From Rhabditoides inermis (taxonomy: Eukaryota; Nematoda; Chromadorea; Rhabditida; Rhabditidae), in assembly GCA_963966185.1 (NCBI GenBank), contig CAWZYM010000214.1, forward strand, positions 719,501 through 783,500: a DNA stretch of 64,000 nucleotides, read 5' to 3'. Below are positions 33,384 to 44,024 of the stretch, one piece after another (positions within the stretch are counted from its first letter, which is position 1; each line of letters begins with the position of its first letter). Under the pieces are notes generated by a model that saw only the letters and a list, made by a program, of their open reading frames with translations, ran no database searches and was not told where the DNA came from. The position numbers and the translations under genes were made by a program.

Positions 33384-36300
33384 TTAGAAGAGACAAGGGC
33401 AGCATCGTCTGCACTGGCACAAAACGAGTAGACACACTATGCCAATGAGAAGGAAACTAATCGTGTATTTGTTAATCAGAGCCATCGCAACAATTTCCGC
33501 AAAAGAAGGTAACTCGGGTATATGCAACTCATTGATCGTTTGATATTTTGCTATATCGCGGGTGCTCGAAAGCAAGTGGTTACCAACTCTTTCAAGATTG
33601 GTGTATGCTAAATGGCCAGTCAGTCGCACAACAATGATTTTGTTTCCGCACTTCACTCTACAATGTTCATTGATGTCGGCCATACTAAGACGCATGCGCA
33701 CTGTATGCTCCTCGCCTTCCGGGCCACAACGAAGCAGTTCAAAGTGACGGCTCGGAAAGCATTCCATACTCGCGTGTGTTTCATTAGCGGATACACATCT
33801 AACAGTAGCTGTACTACCCATATCACAACCATAACATCCAGTCAGGTGACTATAGTCAGTGATCTCACAATCTATACTCTCTGTCACAGCCTCTAATGCA
33901 TATGTTGTGTTCAGTTCGATCTGTGCGCGGAGGGAAGTGTGCGTTCTAGATTGTAGGATAGGAGTGAGATCTGGACTGACAATGAGATGATAATTGGATT
34001 CTATGAGAGGGAGGGCCGTATCGTGGTCAGATAAAAGCTTAAACAAATCGATGTTATCGCATTCGCATACTACTGTCTCGTCAGTCTGACTACAATCTTT
34101 ACACTGTTCATTATAATGACAATTTCCGGTTGCATCACAGCTCAACGCTAATCTATGGCCAAAATCAAATTCATCGCTAGGTAGGACAGCTATATGTTTG
34201 TCTTGTTGTATGAAATAGCTATGTTGACGGGGATTGGTGTGGAAGTTGATAGACATGATTGTAAGCATGCTTTTGTTGTTGTACCGCTCACTTGCGCCGT
34301 CGCTCATTTCGAACGTGTAGGAATGGGACTTTTGATTGGGTGTGATTGTAGTGATCTCTATTGGAATACTCGCTTCCCAGCTGGCACAATTGTACAGCTG
34401 GAACATAGAGTCATTCATAACGCGACTAAATGAGCGGCGGAACATACAAGCGGTGCCTGGCAATAGACAGTGACATGACCAGAGACTAGTGCAAGCTGAT
34501 GGTTCGCAATAGCTGAACCCAAGATGGTCATTAGCAGAAATGAGACCGGGGATGCGAGTCTGATGATGAACATCCAGACACTTATTGCCGCTACAAAGAG
34601 ATGAACCGGGACACCTGCGAATCGCTTCTACTTCCACACTGACATTCTTTGTATACATAATGGAACCCTTTGTGCAACGCCAATTGATTTCGTCAATGCT
34701 GATAACCTGTTTTGTCACTAACTGATCGCCGTGCATTACATTAACACAGATATGTTTCGCGCGTGGTGTAAATGACAAATCAGCAATTGTTTTCGCAATG
34801 CATTTTCCGTTCTCACACACTGTTTCGTTGTGTGTGATTGGGATCGAATGGTCGCAAATGACAGCGTGAGTCGGAGAAATGAGAGCCATTATTGCCACAA
34901 ACAAAGTCAGTGTCGAAGCGATCGATTGCGGGAAAAGCACTCTACGTGTGGGGGGACGGACTTGTTGTTGCGATGGGGGATAATGCGCTCGGTACCAACT
35001 TCGAAACAGTGCAATACCTTCCTCTTCACCTGGCAGTAGAGGTTCAGATAGAGATATAGGTGAAATCGGCGAGGTCACGTAAGGGGCCGAGGGGGGTGTT
35101 GCACTGTTGTGAGTTGTCACCGGGGTATTCGCATTGTTATAGAAGGACGGGCTCCAACGAATCGTGTCCCCCTCCAAGGAAATGTCACTATATGATGACT
35201 GATTACTTGTGACACCGGCTACGTGATCTCTACGTTTCGTCATCACGCTAGTTATGTGATTAGAGATCGAAGTAAGAATCCCAGAACGTCTAGACATTGT
35301 TGTATCTGCGACTCTCGGCTCATGTGCTAATGAAGCAAGAACGTTATCTGTAGGAGGGGGAGGAGCGTAGCGAGTGGGTACTAATGGCATATCTACGAGA
35401 GGGATATCTGGGGCAGAGATGTGTGGGCGGCGCCCTACTCGTTGTCTATACGCGTCAGCTCTACGTTGTGTACGTCTACTCGTATGGTTTCCCCAACGTC
35501 TAGCACACAGGCACTTACATTTATGCCAGCCGTTGACACAGTGATCCCACAACCATAGGGTTGACCGTTTCACGCCTACCCAGATATCGAGACCGAATCG
35601 TTTCACATTGCACTTATACTTACAACAAGTGTATGTCACTAGTATGAGAGATAGAATTGTCAGACTTGTGTATAGACCAAATAGGAATTCGCTACATCGT
35701 GGGTTGAGAAGAATCTCTAGGTAACAAATCGTACAAGGTAAATTGGCGCAATAGTTCTGAGAGGGGCATGTGATTGCTAGAAGATGATACTTTCCCTTGT
35801 ACGATTTGCGCCAGTTGGCTGTATATGGATGAATCGTCACATCGCTAGGGAACACTATCGTTGAACTATCGGTTTTCTCAACCTCAATGCAGAAGTCACC
35901 TGCACATATCTTACTGCGTTGTTCAGCTACTGGATCGTAAATGTTCACACCAGATTTTGCGCAAGTCATGTTAGCGGGGTCATCAGGGAAAGAAACGACA
36001 GAAATTCGAGTGCCATTACCCTCACGTTTGTTCAAATATGCAATTGGAAATAAAGGATGTACCTTGTCTTCGTCGATTGCGGGTTGGTTGGGCTGCTTCG
36101 CGTTGGGATGCCTCGCGTGGAGATTCATGTTGGATCCAGAGGACGATGCCACTGCAAAACCATCGGTTCGTATATACCATTCTGTTTCCGAGTTCATATA
36201 GTTGTCATCGAGATCTACGATTTTTGATGGTGAAGGTGATTTTACGGTCGACGTAGTCGTTGTACTAGGTGTTGTTGTGCTACCCCTCGTTGTCACCTTC

Positions 36301-39300
36301 ACACTAGACCTAGATTGTGCAGTAGTTCTCACTAACGTAGTTGTAGTACTCGGAAGTTTGGTTGTCGTAGTAGTAGGAGCGTGTGTGGTCACTCGAGTGG
36401 TCACCGTCGGTGTGGTAGTAGTAGTGGGAGGCTTAGTGGTTGTGGGTGGTAGTTTCGTAGTGGAGGGTCTAGTTGATGTTACTGTGACGTTGGGAACGAA
36501 ATCTTCAAAGGGGACCATCCCACCGAGAGCGGAAACGTTTCGCATCTCTACTACAGAAGCCGAGGTTACTGGGAAACAAGCAATGAGCAGCATGATGATG
36601 AACGTAGGCATGAACACGCACTTGCGTGCCATCCTCCACAGGTCCATTACCACACTTGAACTATTGACCCTAGCTTCCTCCTCTTCGGGAGGATCCTCCA
36701 CCTGGCTCACGTTGTCCCCTTGTGTCGCGTCGGAAATAGAACGCGCTGCCTCTATGAGTGTGCTCCTATCAGGACGAAGTGAGAGGGGAACGAGCATTTG
36801 CACTGAACGAACTAGTTTGCCCTTGTGTGTTTGCAAAACCGCGGACTTGATTTCCCCATCCCTTCTGCGTTTCAGCTCTAGAACGCGTGCCATTCTCCAT
36901 CTTAAACGAGGAAGGTTGTCATCCTTGACCAAAACAACCTCGCCTACTGCGGGAGCGTTCTGTGCCGCATGCGCTTGATTTTTGCGTGGAATGCTTCCGA
37001 AATTCTTGTTGTCAAGTAAGTAGTCGCGTTTCCACACTGACCAGAAACGATTGACCTGTTTCTCTACATCAAGGAAAGATTCCAACATCTCCTCATACTC
37101 GTTAGAAAATTTCTCATAATAGGGGGATCTGACCTTAGGTAACACTAGATCGATAGGACGTAGCACCTGATAGTCATTCGCACCTTGATCAACGTACGTT
37201 AGTGGTGTCGCATTGCAAAGGAAAGTGCACTGTTTCAATAAAGTTTCGAAAGTCGTCCTATCAGGTATGCTCGTGCCAATCGCATGTCTCAGTGCCTTTT
37301 TGCTCGCACGTACTTTCCTTTCCACTAAACCGTTCTCGTGTGGTGCGAGAGGAGTACTGAAAAACCATCTCGTCTTGGTGCGAATAGGGGTCTTGTCCAC
37401 TTCCTGGACCAACTCAGCAAACAGTGTATCTTTCATGATTTCAGCAGCTAAGTGAAACGTCGTAGCGTTATCGCTTGTGAATGTATCGCTCACACCCCAA
37501 GTAGCGAAAAAGCGTTTCAGGCACATTAGAAACTCCTTAGTATTCATACTGTATAGAGCTTCTGCATGTAGCAGACGACTTGCGAAACATGTGAATAAGC
37601 ATACCCATGCTTTCTGTTTCTGACCGCTCGCGACCTCTACCGTAATGGGGCCGTAGCAGTCAAGTGCGCAGTGTTGGAATGGGCGGCATCTATTCACTCG
37701 TGCCTTTGGCAGGTTAGCGTAAGGGGGGACTGCAAAGGAATGGTTCTCTCGCTTACGACAAGGTACGCACCGTTTGAGGAGTTGTTTGATCACTCCTCTA
37801 GCCCTAGGCGCATAGTAAGATTCATGAATCATGCCTAAAACGGTGTTTGGACCACAATGAAAGTGTGACAAATGAATGTCGTTGACGAGTAATTCGCCCA
37901 GAGCAGACTTGATCTGTAATGCTGGTCGATCGTGTACCTCAACCTCATCGCTTGCGCCAAACCTTCCATACTGCTTGAAAATACCGTCGAGATCTTCATG
38001 AACATTGTTCTTCATGCGGAGAATGCGTCTGCGATGGGTACGTTGATGCATGCGAATGAGTTGTTCTCGCGCGCTCTCAAGGCACTCAAAAGTCAAATAT
38101 TCGCCCGCGTCAGTGCCCAAGGCAACGCGATTGAGAGTAGGGATCGAATCAAAAACACGGTTGATCAATTCAATGTTCTTAGTTTTCCAGAGCATAGTCT
38201 TTACTGCGCGGAGGACATAAGCAGTAATTGCGAGAACTTTCTTGTAGCTGTTTGATCTATGGAATTCTCGTTCCAACCCGTCATGATAGTTTGTCAACTT
38301 CTCATCAATTTCATTGATGTGTTCCTCAGCGGAAACCATCATAGCAATCACCTCAGGCTGGTTGTAATGTCCCGCTGACTCCTTAGCTATCTCCTTTTCC
38401 ACATGTGGGTCAACTACCTCAAAGACGTTCACACTCTCTGGCCATTCTGTCTCATCTCTACACAACCACTCTGGTCCGTGAAACCAATTGCTAGAAATCA
38501 TCTCATCGAAAGTCAGATTTGTCCTAGTTGCGTGATCGCTACTGTTGTCACCTGATGAAACATGACGTAACTCTACAGGAATACCGGAATCCTCAATGCT
38601 CTGAATAATATCAATGATCGTGCGCACTCTATTCTCGACAAATTGTCGAAACCTAATCTTCTCCTTCTTCTTGATCCAAGAGAGAGATATCGTACTGTCA
38701 GACATGAGAAAAACCTTGGAAATCTTCAGATGCGATTCTCGCAAAATGGTCTGTGCCATTTTGCATGCCAAAAGGATACTCAACAGTTCCAAACGTGGTA
38801 TAGTCATCCCTTTCTGAGAAGATAGGCGCTGCTTTGCTAGTATGATACTGTTCGCATAGTAACTCTCATTGGGTACCGGTGCGCGAATGTATGCGACTGC
38901 AGCATAAGCACGAATAGATGCGTCCGAAAATATGACTAACTGATTGCCTTCCGGAACCGATATGATAGCACGTGGAAACGTTAGAGTAGCGTTCATGAGA
39001 ATGTTTTGGTACTCTGTGAATCGCAAAGTCACTTCACTATCAGTGATGTGATCGTCCCACCCAGTGTTCAACTTCCACACATCCTGCAAGAGAATCTTCC
39101 CTGCAGTGTAGAGTGGAGCGAACATTGACACAGGGTCAAAGAACCCAGCAACAAACTTCAAAATGTTGCGTCGAGTAAACCTCTTATCAACAGAAATGGC
39201 CTTAGGTTTCTTCACACTCAGAGAGTCATCTCTAGTATCCCACTCGTAACCCAGAATCTTCTGTTTGAGATCATCTGAACGATCAATATCTGGAACAATG

Positions 39301-41633
39301 CTAGATAGAGAAGACAGATTGCTCGCATACTCGCGAAGATTCATGTGCATGTCAGTGAAAACTTTCTTGGATTCCTTGTATATCTCGCTCATCTCCTCCT
39401 CATTGTCAAACGTAATCATGAGATTGTCAACATACATGTTTTCGCGAATAGATTGTTTGATATGCTCAGGGCAATCAGATTGATCGAGAAAATGCAAGAT
39501 GCTCTTTCCGAGCAGGAAAGGAGACGAGATCACTCCGAACGGAATTCTCGTGAACCGCATGACTCGAATATTCTCACTAGATGGTGGTTGATAGATATCT
39601 TTCAGCCACAGAAATCTCGTAACATCTCTATCTTGTTCTTGAAGGTGAATTTGCAAAAATGCCTTCTCAATGTCTGAGATACATATGTAACGACCAATTC
39701 TGCATCTAATTAACATTCCCGTAATGTCTGGTAAGATGGTGGGGCCGGCATGCAAGCACTCATTCAAAGATCGCACCCCTTTCATGTGGCTAGAGGCATC
39801 ATACACTATACGGACCTTGGTTGTCTTACTGTCAGCCTTCGTGACAGACTGATAAGGAATATAATATATGGGAACCCCTTCCGGTGGATCACCATCCGGA
39901 ACATCCTCGATAAACCCGCGCGCTTCCTGCTCTTCAAAGTTCTTCACAAACGCAGCGAAGACCTTATCGTCCCGTTGTGCTTGTGTGACCTGTTGATAAA
40001 AGCGACGCAGGGCTACCGGATAGTTGTCGGCTAGCTGTTCTTTCATACCCTCTTTCCAGGGCCAGCAAACAGAAATCCCGACTTCCCAGTCAATCATGGT
40101 GGACTCTTCAAAAGATTGTACCACCTTATCGTTTACATCCCCGTCAAACACCGTGTCCTTGATGCCAAGAGTGTCCAAATCATAGAGTACTTTCAATTCA
40201 TCCCCTGTCTCGTTTCGGATCATGTTAATATGAAACTCATTCCTATCTGCACTGCCATCTGTTGTCTTTCGACCACAGATGATGTGCCCTACTTGTGATG
40301 CACGTGCCATGAGCCCTGATGGTAGCTCAAAACTAGGGGAATCAGAATTCATGATGCGCCAGAAATGGGTGATGCCTATCAAAATGTCAGGTTCAATGCA
40401 CTCACTCTGTCTCCATTCGACCACGCCACCGTGTCTCTCTAAGTATTCAACATCGCGTTGTTCAATCGGGGCTACGTGAACTGGGCGGGTAAGAGCGTCT
40501 TTCGTATGCATATCGCAGGCAAGGATTTCTCCTGAATCAAGTACAATGTCTACGCGAACAACGTCAGTCTTGGCTTTCACGCGTTCATCCCCGAACAATA
40601 GAATGTTGATATCTTTGTTCGCTTGCAGAATATCACATTGAAGTGCGCGAGCAGCAGACGACGTGATAAAATTGGTATCGGCGCCAGAATCAAGAATAGC
40701 GTTAAGAGTGATGAGGTTGCCATCAGCATCACAAACGTTAAGACGTGCCATCATGAGATTACCAGAGGAAGATGCAATATTCACTCGAAAGGAAGGTGTG
40801 CGCGATCGATTGTCGCGAAATCGTACCTTGCGGTCACGATTGTCAAAGCGCGAGCGAGACTGGCTGCGTGAAAAGTCACGATTATCGAAGCGAGAGCGAG
40901 ACTGATTGCGCGAGAAATTGCGGAAACGATTCATGCCACCTCCTCGAAAGCCACCTGAGCGGTTGTCACGAGAGAAGTCACGAGAGTAACGAGAGCGAGA
41001 AGGTGAACGGTATGGTGAACGATTGTACGATCTGTTGAACTGGGGTCTATTGCCGAATGACCTACTGTTGTTGTATCCATTTCCATAACGGTTGTAGGGA
41101 CTCACTCTCGTGTAGGTAGCTCGTGTTGTGGAAGGCGAGCGGGAGGAGTTGCGATTGGAGCGGGTGGAGTCCTGACACAGGAGAATATTGTGTTTGCGTG
41201 AGCAAGCAGTACACTTTTGAATCGCACCGCGACATTGTCTACTTGAGTGGTACTTTCTGAAGCAAAGCAAACATTTGTTGTCATTCAGAATAGCTTTCTC
41301 TCTCTGTTCTGGAGTGGTGAACTTCCTACAGTTTGCAGAAGTATGGTTGGACATATCACAAAAACCGCATTGGTCCGATTGCTTGTTGTTACCCTTGCCT
41401 CCATTCTTCTTGTTGTCTACTCTCATATCCTTGAATTGTGTGAGAAGTGTTTGGTAGCCTGGGGCATGATCTCGTGGTGTGGTGTCATATGCGAGGTTCT
41501 CTTTGTGAATGACTACGTTTTCGATCTCATCAAGCAGCTGGCTTGTAGTAGTGATGGGAGACCTTTTCTCAACTCTAGCTAGCTCATCAATAACACTCTC
41601 TGGAAATTTGCGGGGAGGGGTAGGGAGAGACAA
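33384..41633 (-). CDS. BEL/Pao polyprotein: gag C-terminus - protease - RT - RNase H - integrase - phlebovirus-type envelope
   Basis: One uninterrupted frame of about 2749 codons; no ATG at its 5' end, because it is cut from the gag N-terminus by the inverted copy. Along the frame: three zinc knuckles (residues about 89-153), an Arg/Ser-rich linker, the aspartic protease (DSGAD, about 315), RT (YVDN at about 732), RNase H (SDAS near 899), an integrase HHCC region (about 1255) and core (TSDN, about 1388), and a C-terminal integrase-associated region (about 1560). From about 1680 there is an internal signal-like helix, Thr-rich mucin stretch, first ectodomain and membrane span (about 1985), a second internal signal (about 2245), a Cys-rich second ectodomain, and a final membrane anchor ending in a Cys-rich tail. 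The two-glycoprotein layout is like phlebovirus Gn/Gc, as reported for some nematode BEL elements (Ascaris Tas, Cer elements). Frame intact from gag C-terminus to env. Confidence 0.9.
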   Translation of the reverse strand: MSLPTPPRKFPESVIDELARVEKRSPITTTSQLLDEIENVVIHKENLAYDTTPRDHAPGYQTLLTQFKDMRVDNKKNGGKGNNKQSDQCGFCDMSNHTSANCRKFTTPEQREKAILNDNKCLLCFRKYHSSRQCRGAIQKCTACSRKHNILLCQDSTRSNRNSSRSPSTTRATYTRVSPYNRYGNGYNNSRSFGNRPQFNRSYNRSPYRSPSRSRYSRDFSRDNRSGGFRGGGMNRFRNFSRNQSRSRFDNRDFSRSQSRSRFDNRDRKVRFRDNRSRTPSFRVNIASSSGNLMMARLNVCDADGNLITLNAILDSGADTNFITSSAARALQCDILQANKDINILLFGDERVKAKTDVVRVDIVLDSGEILACDMHTKDALTRPVHVAPIEQRDVEYLERHGGVVEWRQSECIEPDILIGITHFWRIMNSDSPSFELPSGLMARASQVGHIICGRKTTDGSADRNEFHINMIRNETGDELKVLYDLDTLGIKDTVFDGDVNDKVVQSFEESTMIDWEVGISVCWPWKEGMKEQLADNYPVALRRFYQQVTQAQRDDKVFAAFVKNFEEQEARGFIEDVPDGDPPEGVPIYYIPYQSVTKADSKTTKVRIVYDASSHMKGVRSLNECLHAGPTILPDITGMLIRCRIGRYICISDIEKAFLQIHLQEQDRDVTRFLWLKDIYQPPSSENIRVMRFTRIPFGVISSPFLLGKSILHFLDQSDCPEHIKQSIRENMYVDNLMITFDNEEEMSEIYKESKKVFTDMHMNLREYASNLSSLSSIVPDIDRSDDLKQKILGYEWDTRDDSLSVKKPKAISVDKRFTRRNILKFVAGFFDPVSMFAPLYTAGKILLQDVWKLNTGWDDHITDSEVTLRFTEYQNILMNATLTFPRAIISVPEGNQLVIFSDASIRAYAAVAYIRAPVPNESYYANSIILAKQRLSSQKGMTIPRLELLSILLACKMAQTILRESHLKISKVFLMSDSTISLSWIKKKEKIRFRQFVENRVRTIIDIIQSIEDSGIPVELRHVSSGDNSSDHATRTNLTFDEMISSNWFHGPEWLCRDETEWPESVNVFEVVDPHVEKEIAKESAGHYNQPEVIAMMVSAEEHINEIDEKLTNYHDGLEREFHRSNSYKKVLAITAYVLRAVKTMLWKTKNIELINRVFDSIPTLNRVALGTDAGEYLTFECLESAREQLIRMHQRTHRRRILRMKNNVHEDLDGIFKQYGRFGASDEVEVHDRPALQIKSALGELLVNDIHLSHFHCGPNTVLGMIHESYYAPRARGVIKQLLKRCVPCRKRENHSFAVPPYANLPKARVNRCRPFQHCALDCYGPITVEVASGQKQKAWVCLFTCFASRLLHAEALYSMNTKEFLMCLKRFFATWGVSDTFTSDNATTFHLAAEIMKDTLFAELVQEVDKTPIRTKTRWFFSTPLAPHENGLVERKVRASKKALRHAIGTSIPDRTTFETLLKQCTFLCNATPLTYVDQGANDYQVLRPIDLVLPKVRSPYYEKFSNEYEEMLESFLDVEKQVNRFWSVWKRDYLLDNKNFGSIPRKNQAHAAQNAPAVGEVVLVKDDNLPRLRWRMARVLELKRRRDGEIKSAVLQTHKGKLVRSVQMLVPLSLRPDRSTLIEAARSISDATQGDNVSQVEDPPEEEEARVNSSSVVMDLWRMARKCVFMPTFIIMLLIACFPVTSASVVEMRNVSALGGMVPFEDFVPNVTVTSTRPSTTKLPPTTTKPPTTTTTPTVTTRVTTHAPTTTTTKLPSTTTTLVRTTAQSRSSVKVTTRGSTTTPSTTTTSTVKSPSPSKIVDLDDNYMNSETEWYIRTDGFAVASSSGSNMNLHARHPNAKQPNQPAIDEDKVHPLFPIAYLNKREGNGTRISVVSFPDDPANMTCAKSGVNIYDPVAEQRSKICAGDFCIEVEKTDSSTIVFPSDVTIHPYTANWRKSYKGKYHLLAITCPSQNYCANLPCTICYLEILLNPRCSEFLFGLYTSLTILSLILVTYTCCKYKCNVKRFGLDIWVGVKRSTLWLWDHCVNGWHKCKCLCARRWGNHTSRRTQRRADAYRQRVGRRPHISAPDIPLVDMPLVPTRYAPPPPTDNVLASLAHEPRVADTTMSRRSGILTSISNHITSVMTKRRDHVAGVTSNQSSYSDISLEGDTIRWSPSFYNNANTPVTTHNSATPPSAPYVTSPISPISLSEPLLPGEEEGIALFRSWYRAHYPPSQQQVRPPTRRVLFPQSIASTLTLFVAIMALISPTHAVICDHSIPITHNETVCENGKCIAKTIADLSFTPRAKHICVNVMHGDQLVTKQVISIDEINWRCTKGSIMYTKNVSVEVEAIRRCPGSSLCSGNKCLDVHHQTRIPGLISANDHLGFSYCEPSACTSLWSCHCLLPGTACMFRRSFSRVMNDSMFQLYNCASWEASIPIEITTITPNQKSHSYTFEMSDGASERYNNKSMLTIMSINFHTNPRQHSYFIQQDKHIAVLPSDEFDFGHRLALSCDATGNCHYNEQCKDCSQTDETVVCECDNIDLFKLLSDHDTALPLIESNYHLIVSPDLTPILQSRTHTSLRAQIELNTTYALEAVTESIDCEITDYSHLTGCYGCDMGSTATVRCVSANETHASMECFPSRHFELLRCGPEGEEHTVRMRLSMADINEHCRVKCGNKIIVVRLTGHLAYTNLERVGNHLLSSTRDIAKYQTINELHIPELPSFAEIVAMALINKYTISFLLIGIVCLLVLCQCRRCCPCLF

Positions 41634-41639
41634 GAGGGG

Positions 41640-43161
41640 GACTCGGATTCTAGAGCCGCCAGCAGAGCCAGCAACGCAACGGGAACCGCTGAGGCAGCAC
41701 TACTCAATGACCTGAACATGGCGGGGGAGTGTGCACCGGTTGAAACGATGGGAGACGAAGACTTGCTGCTCGGGGCCAACGAGGAGTGGCAAGGGTGAAA
41801 AACATATTGAAATGTATATATTATGATGCTTTTTTTTGGAATTCGGTGATAGTATATAATATATTCTCGAGCATTTCTTTCTCTCTATTTTTTCTACCCT
41901 ACCCTATGTGTGACATTGTTGAGATTACGGTTATGAGTGAAAATTGATGTCTCTATTTCTTCGTGTTCATTGTCATCTTCTTATGTTCCATGACAGCAGA
42001 AAAATCTCGAAATTCTATAAAAATGCGCAATATTTGAAAACCCAAAAAAATAAACAATTACGGGTACATGTGTTGCGTTTGATTTGACGTCCTCCTTCCA
42101 GGAGAAGACGATCCAGGAGTACGGGAGAAGAGAGAGTATGTACGTAAGGGGTAGATTTTGGAGAAAAGGAGTTTCAAATATAGAACAGACTAGAAGAAAT
42201 ATTCATTCCGTTGGAATATGAAGCAGAGAATGGACTTGTCGCGAGCGAAACGTACACATAACCACAACTACTAGCCCCCACCCCCCTCGCCCCAAATCGA
42301 TAATGCCACGCACACTCACACGAGCGCAATTATAGGAATGCAGTGGTGTGAGTATGCAGCCTAGAAAGAAAGAAAATTTTTTCGTGAAAACTGATTTTGA
42401 TGATTTGGTGTTTTGATTTAGTGAGATGGGATTCATGCACTGATTTAGCCACGATCTGCATTTTATGTGCCTATTCATGGTATTTGTCTGCCCTCGAGTA
42501 ATTTTGGAATCCGCCGAATTTAAACGCGCGGGGGTGGTCTGACGCACGCGCTATAGCGAAACGTCATAAAAGATATCCACCGCTAGAACGGTCGGTCGTT
42601 TTATTAGGCGCTTTTCGCAAGATGTGACCCTTGAATGGGAACTTCGCCTTTTCTTCGCCACACCACCACCTTCTCGCCGCGTCGTCGCCGCGTCCTCATC
42701 GTCGTCGCCGCGCCGTCATCGTCACCCCATCGCCGCGTCGTCACTCCAACACCGTCGACTACGATGCTCGTCCACTTATCGCCACCGTCCGTCGTCCAAG
42801 GACACCGACAGGGACAGCACAGTCGCCCCCGGGAGTGTCGCGGCCAGAGGCCACGCAAGGAGGTTCGGCCCCGCCCATCCGACGCCCCGCCCCCTCGAGA
42901 GGAGAAGGCAGGCACTCTTCACAGGAGCGACACGGAGAACAGTCGCGCCCTCCCATTCTCACTATCGCTATATTCCTTATGTCATAAAGGTCTATTGGTC
43001 TAATCGATGTGTGTGTTATGTGAGAGTCTATTAGGAGTGAGCTGGATTGGAATAGGTCGGTTTCTGCATTGGGTTTGATATCACTGAACCACCTGGTAAT
43101 AACGTAGGAATCTTAGATAGTAGACTGGAATCATACTAGGAATAACCCATCTGCCGAAACA
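41640..43161. repeat. Right arm of the 1522-bp inverted repeat (embedded copy of the element's 3' end)
   Basis: Reverse complement of 28529-30050. It contains an inverted LTR (42836-43161), the adjoining internal region, and the truncated end (41640-41797) of the Cys/His-rich accessory frame. The LTR terminus (..CCGAAACA, 43161) is joined directly to gag sequence. The other end breaks within the accessory frame and abuts the gag C-terminal part. Confidence 0.9.
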
Positions 43162-44024
43162 GACAGACAGCTACGCAAAATGTAGAATTTCAGGATTGTG
43201 GGGAGATTACCATTGTCAACCATAGTCGAAAAGAGAGCCCAGAATTCAGGGAATGTAGCAATATCATCACCATCGTATGTTGGGACCGAGAAAATTTTGT
43301 TCTTGATGAGAAGAGATGTGAAATCAACGTCTTTCTTGTCTAATCCGCAGTTGCCCATGGCTGTCACCAAATCAGATGGTTGAAGTGAAAGAGTGGTTGG
43401 AGGAAGGGGGACAGAGTTGTTTGTACTATTGTTTTGCAGGATGATCTCACTGATGTCAAAAATGTTGCGGGTCTTGTCTACCAGAGAGCTGTTACAGTAT
43501 GAAGCAAGTTCCATGGGCTTAGATATATCCAGGCTATCTGCGCACGATGCCTGTGCTGTATTGTATGCGGTTTTGATGGTAGCTAGTTCATTCATGCGTT
43601 TGTCTAGGGAATTGAGAAGTTGGACTGCCTTTTCAAACGCTGCGATGCAAATAGATTTTTGACCCGTCCACAGCATGCGGAAATCGTTTGCCTCTGTCTC
43701 ATCAGATAGTCTCACTCCCTGGGATATGTAATTGTTCAAAGTGGAATTCACTGTCTCGATTTTTCCTATGGTGTCTTTGATTGCATCTACATAAGCATCG
43801 CGATGAGTGCGCGCTAGTGGAACACCTACTGCGGGATCGTTATCGTATGATACGCCCTGTGCAAACTGGAGAAGGTATGTGTTTGTAGTGTTCTTGAGAT
43901 CAGTGACTACATCTTTCATCTCATTGCGGAAAAGTGTGACAATGTTGTCTTGGAATACCTCATCGTCAAGATCTAGTTCTGTTTTTGTCCTTTTAATCCC
44001 TCTAGGTTGGGGTTTATCCACCAT
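43131..44024 (-). pseudogene. BEL/Pao gag, N-terminal part, interrupted
   Basis: Start ATG at 44024. About 285 native codons, largely helical, ending with a DUF1759-type segment (PTYDGDDIATFPEFWALF, later LKFYILRSCL) that is typical of BEL/Pao capsid. At 43161 the frame passes into the inverted LTR and stops at 43131. The continuation of gag resumes at about 41639. By family comparison roughly 100 or more gag residues are missing between the two parts. So gag is disrupted both by the insert and by a deletion. Earlier part otherwise intact. Confidence 0.85.

Noticed and set aside
42604..43034. Basic and Pro/His/Arg-rich frames in the LTR region, present twice in inverse orientation
   Set aside because: GC-rich LTR sequence is open in several frames on both strands; no start context, domain or splicing supports them.
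28529..43161. DNA transposon or Maverick with 1.5-kb terminal inverted repeats
   Set aside because: The inverted repeat is explained by an LTR-containing fragment. The outer limits are direct LTRs with TG..CA ends and a 5-bp duplication, and there is no polymerase B, packaging ATPase or transposase.
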